Below are positions 32,511-40,815 of a DNA stretch of 64,000 bases, piece after piece. The notes beneath the pieces were generated by a model that was not told the DNA's origin, searched no databases, and saw only the letters and a program-made list of their open reading frames with translations. How positions within the stretch are numbered: position 1 is the stretch's first letter; the number at the start of each line of letters is the position of its first letter. Origin of the DNA: Lachnospiraceae bacterium NK4A144 (GTDB taxonomy: Bacteria > Bacillota > Clostridia > Lachnospirales > Lachnospiraceae). A program made the translations under genes and the position numbers. The stretch covers positions 1 through 64,000 of the forward strand of contig AUJT01000020.1 in the NCBI GenBank assembly GCA_000424365.1, read 5' to 3'.

Positions 32511-33257
32511 TCATGCCAGAAGATTCATAGTAGAATGTTTTCTCTGCTCTTCATCTTTCTTTTGCATGATCATGCGCATATTTTGTAAAAGCTTGTTTTT
32601 GTTATTTTCGTGGTATTTGTCAATGAGTTCCTGTAATTCATCTTTCATCATGCTGGAAGATGCTGTGTTATATGATGCAAGTCGATTATATGCTTCTGCA
32701 TGAGACAGAGTATTTGTCTGCGCACCGGTGGTGGAACGCTGACTGTTTACGGATTCGATCGCCTTATCAATGGATGAAATATCATAATTGCTATCTGTAA
32801 CATCAAAATCTGCGATTCCCAAAGCTTCAAGAGTTGCATTTGAACCGGAAACAGAAACTGAACTGCCGGTGGAATCGGTAGCGATATTGATATTGTCACG
32901 ACTGCCATCGAGGAGATAGGTCTCGTTATATTTTGTGTTGGAAGCGATATCAGTGATACCCTGCTTATACTGATCGATCTGATCCTGGATTGACTGGCGG
33001 TCGTTTGCGGAATAAGTGCCATTGGATGCTTTGATAGCAAGCTCTCGTATGGACTGCAGATAGTCGTTTATCTGTCCAAGGGCATCATCTGAAATATTAA
33101 GCAGGGATTTACCGGAAGAAATATTTTCGGTTCCTGCATCTAAGCCATTAACTTGAGAGGCAGCTTTTTCATTGATCGCAATGGCTGATGCGTTAACATA
33201 GTTGCTATAGGAATAGTTGTTGTATGAATAGCTGCTTATGGAAGAAATTGTACTCAT
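32511..33257 (-). CDS. Orphan flagellin-like protein
   Basis: A 248-residue protein with the flagellin N-terminal D0/D1 helix pattern in residues 20-135 (ISSGKSLLNISDDALGQINDYLQSIRELAIKASNGTYS, then DRQSIQDQIDQYKQGITDIASNTKYN), a short variable centre, and a coiled C-terminal segment (NRLASYNTASSSMMKDELQELI). It differs from true flagellins: the N-terminus is tyrosine/serine-rich and the last 40 residues are strongly charged, not a hydrophobic D0 helix. No other flagellar gene is adjacent. It may be a minor filament component or a secreted relative. GGAG precedes the ATG. Confidence 0.75.
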   Translation of the reverse strand: MSTISSISSYSYNNYSYSNYVNASAIAINEKAASQVNGLDAGTENISSGKSLLNISDDALGQINDYLQSIRELAIKASNGTYSANDRQSIQDQIDQYKQGITDIASNTKYNETYLLDGSRDNINIATDSTGSSVSVSGSNATLEALGIADFDVTDSNYDISSIDKAIESVNSQRSTTGAQTNTLSHAEAYNRLASYNTASSSMMKDELQELIDKYHENNKNKLLQNMRMIMQKKDEEQRKHSTMNLLA

Positions 33258-33367
33258 GGTAATTCTCCTATATGAATGCGGATATAAAAAGCTATCTTAA
33301 GAGTAATATAAAGTATTTGATAAGTGTATACAATAAACAATGAGTGAACTTTTTGTGAAATGTTTTC

Positions 33368-33512
33368 GTTACAGTTCAGACGTAAACGGAGCATTTACTG
33401 CGGAGTTTACGACCAAGAACGATGAAAAGCCATTGGATTTTGCCCATCGCCGAAGGCGATTTAATTGGCAAAATCCGTTACGTGAGCGAGCTGGAAGCGA
33501 GTGAACAGTAAC
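33368..33512 (-). repeat. Structured dispersed repeat, copy 1
   Basis: About 145 bases bounded by imperfect ends GTTACAGTTCA (33368-33378) and TGAACAGTAAC (33502-33512), which pair with one mismatch. Inside are a GGATTTTGCC/GGCAAAATCC stem capped by an ATCGCC/GGCGAT hairpin and a CGTAAAC/GTTTACG stem. A 109-base block is 107/109 identical to the copy at 52186-52294 in opposite orientation. It occupies most of the 353-base gap 33258-33610 before bcp. Confidence 0.85.
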
Positions 33513-33610
33513 CCCGTAGAAAAAGAAATCATAAGAGGAACGGTTGACCTTATCATATATCGGTGGAATAATCAAAGCTAGAATAGTTGAATGAAGGGGG
33601 GTCTATTACC

Positions 33611-34066
33611 ATGCTGGAAGTAGGAACAAAAGCACCATCATTTGAATTACCTGATCAGAATGGAGAGATGCACAGATTGGAGGATTATCGGGGAAAGAAG
33701 GTTATCCTGTACTTTTATCCCAAGGATAATACATCGGGCTGCACCAAGCAGGCATGTGGTTTCTCGGAAAGATATCCTCAATTCACCGAAAAGGGTGCGG
33801 TAGTTTTGGGAGTAAGTAAAGATACTGTTGCATCTCACAAGAAATTTGAGGAAAAGTATGGTCTGGCATTTACGCTGTTAGCAGATCCGGAGCGGAAAGT
33901 AATAGAAGCGTATGATGTCTGGAAAGAAAAGAAGAACTATGGAAAAGTATCAATGGGAGTAGTGAGGACGACTTACCTCATTGATGAAGAGGGAGTGATA
34001 ATCAAGGCAAATGACAAGGTAAAGGCAGCTGATGATCCTGAAAAAATGCTTAATGAGCTGTCATGA
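33611..34066 (+). CDS. bcp: Thioredoxin-dependent thiol peroxidase (Bcp/PrxQ)
   Basis: A 151-residue peroxiredoxin reducing peroxides with thioredoxin-derived electrons. The peroxidatic Cys44 (TSGCT) and resolving Cys49 (KQACGF) lie five residues apart, as in the PrxQ group. The family opening GTKAPSFELPDQNGEMHRLEDYRG is present. Start ATG 33611, with GGGGGG nine bases upstream; ATG 33587 has no ribosome binding site. It belongs to the oxygen-defence set of the strain together with rubrerythrin and superoxide reductase further right. A terminator follows at 34089. Confidence 0.92.
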   Translation: MLEVGTKAPSFELPDQNGEMHRLEDYRGKKVILYFYPKDNTSGCTKQACGFSERYPQFTEKGAVVLGVSKDTVASHKKFEEKYGLAFTLLADPERKVIEAYDVWKEKKNYGKVSMGVVRTTYLIDEEGVIIKANDKVKAADDPEKMLNELS

Positions 34067-34088
34067 ACATAATATAAATCTAATCGAT

Positions 34089-34121
34089 AAAGCGCCTCGG
34101 CATACAGCTGGGGCGCTTTGT
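34089..34121 (+). terminator. Terminator after bcp
   Basis: AAAGCGCC (34089-34096) pairs with GGCGCTTT (34112-34119) with a partly paired centre. It lies between convergent bcp and the sugar dehydrogenase gene. The T-run is short. Confidence 0.6.
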
Positions 34122-34171
34122 GCAATTATGCGTTATTCGATTAATGTTGGATCAGGCGTTACGGTTTAGGA

Positions 34172-35653
34172 TCAGTCTCTCTGGAACAGATCTCTGGTGT
34201 AGACTTTATCCTTTACATCGTCCAGCTTATTGCTGTAACGGTTTGCGATGATAGACTGGCTCTGTGCTTTAAACTTATTGAGGTCATTAACAACTACGCT
34301 TCCAAAGAAAGTAGAACCGTCTTCAAGAGTGGGCTCGTAGATGATAACGGTTGCACCCTTAGCCTTGATACGCTTCATGATACCCTGGATAGCAGACTGG
34401 CGGAAGTTGTCGGAATTTGACTTCATGGTAAGTCTGTAAACACCGATCACAACATTCTTTTCCTTATCTGCTTCATAGGTATTATCATCGTCATAGTCAT
34501 AGTATCCTGCCATGGCAAGTACACGGTCAGCGATGAAATCCTTTCTGGTACGATTGGAATCCACGATAGCTTTGATAAGATTTTCGGGAACATCCTTGTA
34601 GTTAGCGAGGAGCTGCTTTGTATCTTTTGGCAGGCAGTATCCGCCGTAACCGAAGGAAGGGTTATTGTAATGTGTTCCGATACGTGGATCCAGACAGATT
34701 CCGTTGATGATCTGCTGTGTGTTCAGATGCTTTGACTCTGCATAGGTATCAAGCTCATTAAAGTAGGAAACTCTGAGAGCGAGATAAGTATTAGCAAAGA
34801 GTTTAACAGCCTCGGCCTCTGTGAGTCCCATGATAAGAGTATCTATACCTTCCTTGATAGCACCTTCCTGAAGAAGAGCAGCAAAAGTATCGGCAGCATT
34901 CTTAAGCTTTTCATTATCCTTATCGGTTCCGACTATAATACGTGAAGGATAGAGGTTATCATAAAGTGCCTTTGATTCACGAAGGAACTCGGGACTGAAG
35001 ATGATATTATCTGTGTTAAATTTCTTTCGTACGGACTTTGTATAACCAACCGGAATAGTTGACTTAATAACCATGATGGCGTTTGGATTAACAGAAAGAA
35101 CCAGCTCGATAACGCTCTCAACAGCAGAAGTATCAAAATAATTGGTCTTTGAATCGTAATTTGTGGGTGTAGCGATTATTACGAAATCTGCGTTCTTATA
35201 AGCAGCTGCGCCATCAGTCGTAGCAGTGAGATCCAGCTCCTTTTCAGCGAGATATTTCTCAATGTAATCATCCTGGATAGGAGATTTTCTATTATTTATG
35301 AGATCAACCTTGCTCTGAAGAATATCGACTGCTGTAACGTGATTATGCTGCGCAAGAAGCACTGCAAGAGAAAGACCAACATAACCTGTTCCGGCAACAG
35401 CGATATTGAGCGGAGAAACCTTCTCAGGAGCAGTCTCATCAGCAGTAACAAAAACATCAGACGGATCAAACTCCAGTGCATTTGCAATAGAGATCAACTG
35501 AGGAATAGACGGGATATAATCACCGGACTCAATACGGCTGAGCATAGCACGGTTCACACCTGTGATCTCAGAAAGCTGAGCCTGAGTAATAGATTTACTT
35601 TTACGACTTGAAATGATCAAATCAGCCAAATGATTTTGAGATAATTTCTTCAT
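34172..35653 (-). CDS. Nucleotide-sugar dehydrogenase with N-terminal XRE helix-turn-helix
   Basis: A 493-residue fusion. Residues 8-68 are an XRE helix-turn-helix ([29 protein letters not shown]). Residues 82-490 are a UDP-glucose/GDP-mannose dehydrogenase: Rossmann start [19 protein letters not shown], central [24 protein letters not shown], and the catalytic cysteine in [14 protein letters not shown]. The enzyme part oxidises a sugar nucleotide to its uronic acid for capsule or exopolysaccharide. The DNA-binding domain suggests that enzyme state could feed back on transcription. The WecG-type glycosyltransferase gene lies upstream on the same strand, across a 495-base gap. Confidence 0.88.
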   Translation of the reverse strand: MKKLSQNHLADLIISSRKSKSITQAQLSEITGVNRAMLSRIESGDYIPSIPQLISIANALEFDPSDVFVTADETAPEKVSPLNIAVAGTGYVGLSLAVLLAQHNHVTAVDILQSKVDLINNRKSPIQDDYIEKYLAEKELDLTATTDGAAAYKNADFVIIATPTNYDSKTNYFDTSAVESVIELVLSVNPNAIMVIKSTIPVGYTKSVRKKFNTDNIIFSPEFLRESKALYDNLYPSRIIVGTDKDNEKLKNAADTFAALLQEGAIKEGIDTLIMGLTEAEAVKLFANTYLALRVSYFNELDTYAESKHLNTQQIINGICLDPRIGTHYNNPSFGYGGYCLPKDTKQLLANYKDVPENLIKAIVDSNRTRKDFIADRVLAMAGYYDYDDDNTYEADKEKNVVIGVYRLTMKSNSDNFRQSAIQGIMKRIKAKGATVIIYEPTLEDGSTFFGSVVVNDLNKFKAQSQSIIANRYSNKLDDVKDKVYTRDLFQRD

Positions 35654-35952
35654 GATAAATTCCTTTGCATATTTAAGATGGATATCAAAATTTTAGTTTA
35701 ATTATAGTAATGTCTGTGTAATAAATCTGCAGCTTTTAATTACATTTATAAAATGCGATGTTACTAAAAACAGAGATATAATACCACCAATGTTTTCAAA
35801 AATCAAATTTTGATGAGATTTCGAAACTAAAAAACTGAAATAAAGGAAGAAATGTTATCGAGAAAAACAAAGTGAGACAAGTACAACGATTTTTGGTTAC
35901 AGAATGTAACAAAAAGAGTAAAAAAGAGAAACGGAAAATGGCAGAAAAACAG

Positions 35953-36122
35953 CCTTCCGATGAAAGATTGACCTATCCCCGCATTTAGAGGCGTTTGGGA
36001 TTTGACGGATACACTGTCCGCTGTACTTCGCGAGCGCGATTCCAATCGCGAGTGAATAGTACAGCGTGACCGGGATTCGAAAAATCCCGCCGAGCGGGAA
36101 CAGGTCAACTTTCATCAGAAGG
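35953..36122. repeat. 170-base highly structured element
   Basis: The outer arms CCTTC-C-GATGAAAG-A-TTGACCT (35953-35974) and AGGTCAACTTTCATC-A-GAAGG (36102-36122) pair over 20 positions. Inside are a CGCTGTACT/AGTACAGCG stem with a nested CGCGATT/AATCGCG hairpin, a CGGGATT/AATCCCG hairpin and a CCCGC/GCGGG hairpin. It fills part of the 495-base gap 35654-36148; the rest of the gap is AT-rich with no supported gene. It shares the words TTCACTCGC and GCTCGC with the repeats at 33.4 and 52.2 kb. Confidence 0.75.
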
Positions 36123-36148
36123 CGTCACTTAAGGCGTTGCTCATAGCG

Positions 36149-37651
36149 TCATTTCTTAAGAGAAATCCTCATAAGAACAACCCTAAAAATAAACTTAGAA
36201 TTAGTAATAAAATATCTCTTAAACAGTCGAACAGGATCCTGAAGTAAACGGTAGAACCATTCAAGGTTGATCCGCTGAATCCATTCCGGAGCTCTCCGGA
36301 CTGTGCCGGCATGAAAATCAAAACCAGCACCAACGCCGCACATAACACCCTGAACACGATCCATGTGAGCATTCATCCACTTCTCCTGTTTAGGAGCACC
36401 AAGACCAACCCAGACGATATCAGGATTCGTATCGTTGATCATTTGAACATCCTTCTCATCCTCCTCGGGACTCAAAGGTCTGTAAGGCGGAGAATACATA
36501 CCCGCGATCACTATACCCGGATAACGTTCTGTCAACTTCTGTCGTAAAGCCTCAAGGGTGCTTTCAGAAGCACCGTAAAAGAAATGTCGTACAGAACCAT
36601 CCATAGATGCCTGAAACATAGCTTCCATAAAATCCGGTCCCGCAACCTGGTGAGCATTTGAAATACCCATGCTCCTCATGGTTCTGGCTATAGGAGAACC
36701 GTCCGGAAAAGTTACGGCAGACTCATTAAGAACTCTCATGTAATCAGGATTCTCTCCGGCAGTAATAGTAGTATGAACGTTAGAAAAACACAGGTACTTA
36801 CCGGATAAAGAGTTAAGGTGTTTTTTAACATAAAGAACAGCTTCCGGAACATTGGATATCGCATAATGAACACCAAGCACATCAGCCCTTTTATGCATAC
36901 CGGAATAACGGAATGTCATAAAATTAGAAAATGGTTCAAACTGGTCTTTACCGGCAAACTCTCCGCTGGATGTTTCAAGACGGCGAACCGGAATCTCGAT
37001 CTCGTCGGAAATAGAGACAAACTGACGGAGCAGTTCGTCAGATGAAAGATTAAAAGAATCAATAAGTATCTCGTTAGCACCGGCATTTTTCAGACTCGCC
37101 AAAGCATGACTGATAGATGTATTGTTCAGAGTTTCCCAGCTTATCTCAGACACGATTCCGATATCGCTGCTGCCGAAAATCTCAAGCCTCCGACGAATGA
37201 TGGGTAAGCGGTTTGCATTTGCGATAACGATGAGCTTGTGCAGAGCTTCATCGTCTCTTTTTCTGTTTTTGAGAAAACGAGCACATAATGTCCTGATTAT
37301 GAAGTCCAAAATAATATCATAGATAAGGAAAAATCCCATGACAATTCGGGAGATCATCAAGCTCTGCATAGTGATGTACAGATATAACAGAATAAGAACG
37401 AACATCATCATGCGGTTCTTTATAACAGCACTCAGACGCTGTGCCGGATCCTGCTTATCAAGAGAAACAGTTTTCTTTCGGTGATGATTCCATGAAAAGA
37501 TGTTCAGGATCACTACCAAAAAGAAAAGTGAATTGTACAATGAATGATCTCTGGGGTATGGTCTCAAAACATGAGAAAAACCTATAAATCTCGTGACCAT
37601 AGCAAGTACGAGAGCAATAATTGAAGAAAGTGTATCAAATAATACGACCAT
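36149..37651 (-). CDS. WecG/TagA/CpsF glycosyltransferase with N-terminal membrane module
   Basis: A 500-residue protein. The C-terminal part (about 265-490) is a WecG/TagA/CpsF glycosyltransferase: VTFPDGSPIARTMR, the GPDFMEAMF region, and VGLGAPKQEKWM. The N-terminal part has four or five predicted membrane helices and then a Rossmann-like segment (LIVIANANRLPIIRRRLEIFG), which resembles the front of polyprenyl-phosphate sugar transferases without their catalytic C-terminal domain. It probably adds an N-acetylmannosamine-type sugar to a lipid-linked carrier in surface polysaccharide synthesis. The fusion to a membrane module is unusual. It lies upstream of the sugar-dehydrogenase gene. Confidence 0.82.
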   Translation of the reverse strand: MVVLFDTLSSIIALVLAMVTRFIGFSHVLRPYPRDHSLYNSLFFLVVILNIFSWNHHRKKTVSLDKQDPAQRLSAVIKNRMMMFVLILLYLYITMQSLMISRIVMGFFLIYDIILDFIIRTLCARFLKNRKRDDEALHKLIVIANANRLPIIRRRLEIFGSSDIGIVSEISWETLNNTSISHALASLKNAGANEILIDSFNLSSDELLRQFVSISDEIEIPVRRLETSSGEFAGKDQFEPFSNFMTFRYSGMHKRADVLGVHYAISNVPEAVLYVKKHLNSLSGKYLCFSNVHTTITAGENPDYMRVLNESAVTFPDGSPIARTMRSMGISNAHQVAGPDFMEAMFQASMDGSVRHFFYGASESTLEALRQKLTERYPGIVIAGMYSPPYRPLSPEEDEKDVQMINDTNPDIVWVGLGAPKQEKWMNAHMDRVQGVMCGVGAGFDFHAGTVRRAPEWIQRINLEWFYRLLQDPVRLFKRYFITNSKFIFRVVLMRISLKK

Positions 37652-37869
37652 TATAAATCGTCCTGTCTATTAATATTTTTATGTAGAGTCAGCATCCTAA
37701 ACCCTAACTGTGTATTTTATCAGAGGTCAGGATATGAAACAAGTTTATAAAATTGTGAATACAATAAGACAAATCCCAAAGATATAGAGTATAATCGGAG
37801 TTAAAAGGTTAGAGGGAACAATATCAGTAATTGTCGATACAGGTGATGTATGTAAAGGGGAAGTACCGT

Positions 37870-38580
37870 ATGGGTGAAATTTACTGGACGATACATCTGA
37901 CATCAGAATATAAGGACAGGATTTTCAGACAGAACTATCGTTTCCTTCCTGAGTTTCGTAAGGAAAAGGCAGACAGGATCAGATCGGAGGAAGGAAAAAG
38001 GGTCAGCATCCTTGCAGGAATGATGCTTTGGGATTCGCTAAACAGACATAGCCTGTCATGGGATGATATGGTGATAGGTGAAGAAGGAAAACCTGAGATA
38101 AAGACAGGAACCTACTATTTTTCCTTATCACATAAGCATCAGAGTGTACTGCTTGCAGAATCTGAAAAAAAGCGTATAGGTGCTGACATTGAGCGTGTAA
38201 CGGAATTCAATAATGCAATGGCTGCCAGGTTTTTCAGTGAATCGGAAAACGATCTTTTGAATTCACTTGCTGATGAACCTGAGATGCAGGCGCGCGTATT
38301 TTTCTTTTTGTGGACGGCAAAAGAAGCATATGGCAAGATGCTTGGAAGCGGCTTAAAAGATGGGTTGGAATTTGATGCAGCGCCGTATGGCAGGTTTGTG
38401 CTGGAGCTTGAGAATCCGGATACGGACAAGGAGATGGAAGTTTGCACGACCTTTGACTATTCGGAGCCTCCGCATGAAGCAGAGCAGTGCTTTCATTTTA
38501 ATGATAAGCTTTGTATGTATCCCGTTGAATTTGAGAAAAACGGAGAGCACTGGGTAGTGACTATTGTAACAGAAGAATGA
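37870..38580 (+). CDS. 4'-phosphopantetheinyl transferase (Sfp type)
   Basis: A 236-residue enzyme that moves phosphopantetheine from CoA to a carrier-protein serine. Family motifs: FSLSHKHQSVLLAES, magnesium-binding GADIERV and FFFLWTAKEAYGKMLG. Start ATG 37870, with AAGGGGA eight bases upstream; ATG 37831 has no good ribosome binding site. No polyketide or peptide synthetase gene is nearby, so the carrier is encoded elsewhere or it serves fatty-acid synthesis. A strong terminator follows. Confidence 0.88.
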   Translation: MGEIYWTIHLTSEYKDRIFRQNYRFLPEFRKEKADRIRSEEGKRVSILAGMMLWDSLNRHSLSWDDMVIGEEGKPEIKTGTYYFSLSHKHQSVLLAESEKKRIGADIERVTEFNNAMAARFFSESENDLLNSLADEPEMQARVFFFLWTAKEAYGKMLGSGLKDGLEFDAAPYGRFVLELENPDTDKEMEVCTTFDYSEPPHEAEQCFHFNDKLCMYPVEFEKNGEHWVVTIVTEE

Positions 38581-38588
38581 GAAGATCA

Positions 38589-38622
38589 TGCCTGTCGGAA
38601 TCATCTGACAGGCTGTTTTTTC
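38589..38622 (+). terminator. Terminator after the phosphopantetheinyl transferase gene
   Basis: GCCTGTC (38590-38596) pairs with GACAGGC (38607-38613), followed by TGTTTTTTC. Confidence 0.85.
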
Positions 38623-38630
38623 AAATTTTA

Positions 38631-38695
38631 TGATGTCAGGGTCAAAAGGTCAAAATCCGTGACATCAGTAAGGGGCAAAATTTACTTTTGACCCT
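38631..38695 (+). promoter_or_regulatory. Two interlocking inverted repeats before the CDF transporter gene
   Basis: TGATGTCA (38631-38638) pairs with TGACATCA (38660-38667). AGGGTCAAAAG (38638-38648) pairs with CTTTTGACCCT (38685-38695). Both stems are perfect, and they interlock and share base 38638, so they compete or form a pseudoknot. This is the layout of an attenuator or of an operator pair, 33 bases before the metal transporter gene. Confidence 0.5.
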
Positions 38696-38727
38696 TATAT
38701 CATTTTATAAAGAAGAAAGGCAGAAAA

Positions 38728-39891
38728 ATGGCATCATTACTGGAAGCAAAAAGGAGAATGGAAGAGGACGCGGATCAGAAAATGAGCCGTGACAGGATCA
38801 TTATAAGGACAAGTATCATAGGAATAGCCGCAAATGTTTTCCTGGCCTTATTTAAGGCAGCAGTAGGAATAATGTCGCATTCCATAGCTATAGTCCTCGA
38901 TGCCGTAAATAATATTTCGGACGCGGCATCATCACTTATAACGATAGTCGGGACAAAACTCGCAGGAAAAGATCCGGACAGAAAGCATCCTTTTGGCTAC
39001 GGACGAATTGAGTATCTTACAGCGATGATCATAGCGGTGATCGTATTATATGCCGGTCTGACATCATTTACAGAATCGGTAAAAAAGATCATAGAACCGG
39101 AAACAGCGGATTATTCTGCAGTAACTCTTGTGATCGTTGCAGTAGGTGTTCTGGTAAAGATAGTTCTCGGACGATATGTAAAGAAAATAGGAGAGAAGGT
39201 TAATTCTGACTCGCTCATAAACTCAGGAGAAGATGCAACACTTGATTCTGTTATCTCTGCGTCCACGCTTGTTGCGGCAGTGATTTTTATCTTTTTCCAT
39301 ATCTCACTGGAAGCATGGCTTGGCGTTGTAATATCCTTGATAATCATAAAATCAGGTGTAGAGATGCTGCGTGATACTTTGTCAGAACTTCTCGGAGAAA
39401 GAGCGGGAATAGAATTATCAAATTCTATAAAGAAAACTGTAAAAAGTTTTCCTGATGTTTCAGGAGCATACGATCTGATACTAAATAACTATGGTCCGGA
39501 TACATTTAACGGATCAGTACATATAGAAGTACCTGACAGCTATTCGGCTGATGAGCTTGATGATCTGATACGCCGCATAACCACAGCGGTATTTGAAAAA
39601 CACAATGTGATCCTGACGGCTGTAGGTGTTTATTCAGTAAATACAAAGGACGCGCACGTAATAAAGGTGCGGGAGGATATCAGAAGTATAGTAATGGCAG
39701 ACCCAAACATCGTTGGAATGCATGGTTTCTACATTAGTGAGGATCGAAAAGAGATACGTTTTGATATGGTATTTAGTTTCAATACACCTGACAGAAGAAC
39801 GCTTTATCATGAGATAGTTAATAAGTTGAACGAAAAATATCCGGGTTATGATCTGCGCATAGGCATAGACTCTGACTTTACGGAGACCTAA
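38728..39891 (+). CDS. Cation diffusion facilitator family transporter
   Basis: A 387-residue CDF-type exporter of divalent metal (zinc, iron or manganese) driven by the proton gradient. Six predicted helices; the family motif VLDAVNNISDAASSLI in the second helix, followed by DRKHPFGYGRIEYLTA, and metal ligands in the fifth helix region (SGEDATLDSVISAS). The cytoplasmic C-terminal domain is longer than usual, with a second ferredoxin-like unit after about residue 300. AGGCAG precedes the ATG, and the unusual inverted-repeat pair upstream may control it. Confidence 0.9.
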   Translation: MASLLEAKRRMEEDADQKMSRDRIIIRTSIIGIAANVFLALFKAAVGIMSHSIAIVLDAVNNISDAASSLITIVGTKLAGKDPDRKHPFGYGRIEYLTAMIIAVIVLYAGLTSFTESVKKIIEPETADYSAVTLVIVAVGVLVKIVLGRYVKKIGEKVNSDSLINSGEDATLDSVISASTLVAAVIFIFFHISLEAWLGVVISLIIIKSGVEMLRDTLSELLGERAGIELSNSIKKTVKSFPDVSGAYDLILNNYGPDTFNGSVHIEVPDSYSADELDDLIRRITTAVFEKHNVILTAVGVYSVNTKDAHVIKVREDIRSIVMADPNIVGMHGFYISEDRKEIRFDMVFSFNTPDRRTLYHEIVNKLNEKYPGYDLRIGIDSDFTET

Positions 39892-39927
39892 ATTGAACGG
39901 TTTTTTATACCATATAATCCCTTTAAC

Positions 39928-39956
39928 TTGAGAGCTGGAAAGCGTATACTGATATT
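39928..39956 (+). promoter_or_regulatory. Candidate promoter of the 42-residue membrane protein gene
   Basis: TTGAGA (39928-39933), 17-base spacer, GATATT (39951-39956), about 60 bases before the start codon. Confidence 0.45.
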
Positions 39957-40014
39957 AAAGTAAAGGGAAGCTGTAAGGCTTGAAAGAGGAAAGAGAGAAA
40001 AGGGAGGAAAAGAT

Positions 40015-40143
40015 ATGAGCACTGGGGTAGTAATTGCATTAGGTGTTTTTGGATTTATGGTTTTGGTGACGCTGCTTATAATCTTTGCAGTAGTTGCAGG
40101 AGTATCCGCTGCAGTAGGTGCAGATGACAGATCGGAAAATTGA
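40015..40143 (+). CDS. Small membrane protein (42 residues)
   Basis: A short frame starting MSTGVVIALGVFGFMVLVTL and continuing LIIFAVVAGVSAAVG with a hydrophilic end ADDRSEN. GGGAGG lies 8 bases before the ATG, a promoter lies upstream and a perfect terminator starts 12 bases after the stop, so it is a self-contained gene. The protein would be a single membrane helix with an alanine/glycine/valine-rich face. No family is recognised. Confidence 0.72.
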   Translation: MSTGVVIALGVFGFMVLVTLLIIFAVVAGVSAAVGADDRSEN

Positions 40144-40155
40144 ATTTGAAAAGGC

Positions 40156-40186
40156 AACGGTTCACGGAAACGTGAACCGTTTTTTC
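40156..40186 (+). terminator. Terminator after the small membrane protein gene
   Basis: AACGGTTCACG (40156-40166), loop GAAA, CGTGAACCGTT (40171-40181), then TTTTC. A perfect 11-bp stem with a GNRA loop. Confidence 0.9.
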
Positions 40187-40271
40187 TTGTGTCTGTCCGT
40201 TCTATATACTAAAATAGTACGGGTGTGAAAAGAAATGTTACTAAATAAAAATATATATAGAGGAGCGGGTT

Positions 40272-40787
40272 ATGGCAGAAGAGATCGATATTTATGACAT
40301 AGACAGAAACGCAACAGGACTGCGTTTGCCAAGAAAAGCAAAACTGAATCCTGATCAGTATATGCTTTATGCATTGGCCCTTATAGAAAATAATGAGCAC
40401 AAATTTTTGATCACTCAGCGTTCACTTGATAAAAAGTGGGCGGCCGGAGCTTGGGAAATCCCGGGAGGCGGAGTACAGGCAGGAGAAGATTCGTTCCGTG
40501 CGATCTGCAGGGAGACAATGGAAGAAGTAGGGATCGATGTTTCAGGCTGTGAACCTTCACCTGTTTATTCATATAGAAATGATGATGCAGAGGGCGGCGA
40601 CAATTATTTTGCTGATATCTATCACTTCAAACTTGATTTTACAGAAGATGATGTAAAGCTTCAGAAAGAGGAAGCGATAGGATTTCGTCTGGCATCTGAA
40701 GAAGAAATCGAAAAGCTTGGAGCAGAGGGCATGTTTCTCCATGATAAGAGGATCAGACAGGCACTCGATGCGGAACGCAAAAATTGA
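40272..40787 (+). CDS. Nudix hydrolase
   Basis: A 171-residue protein with a complete Nudix box, GGGVQAGEDSFRAICRETM followed by EEVG (pattern G-x5-E-x7-RE-x2-EE-x-G), after the strand GAWEIP. Nudix enzymes cleave a nucleoside diphosphate linked to another group. The segment HKFLITQRSLDKKWAAGAWE is common in family members acting on dihydroneopterin triphosphate, mutagenic nucleotides or isopentenyl diphosphate, so the substrate cannot be named. GAGGAG precedes the ATG. A cytidylate-kinase-like gene follows after 28 bases. Confidence 0.88.
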   Translation: MAEEIDIYDIDRNATGLRLPRKAKLNPDQYMLYALALIENNEHKFLITQRSLDKKWAAGAWEIPGGGVQAGEDSFRAICRETMEEVGIDVSGCEPSPVYSYRNDDAEGGDNYFADIYHFKLDFTEDDVKLQKEEAIGFRLASEEEIEKLGAEGMFLHDKRIRQALDAERKN

Positions 40788-40815
40788 AATTAAATGAGGA
40801 GAACGTATAAATAAA

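Noticed and set aside
36071-36089. tRNA T-arm-like CGGGATTCGAAAAATCCCG
   Set aside because: No acceptor, D or anticodon arm around it; it is one hairpin of the larger element.
35827-36115. Overlapping minus-strand frames across the 36.0 kb element
   Set aside because: They follow from the nested hairpins; no start signals and no protein-like composition.
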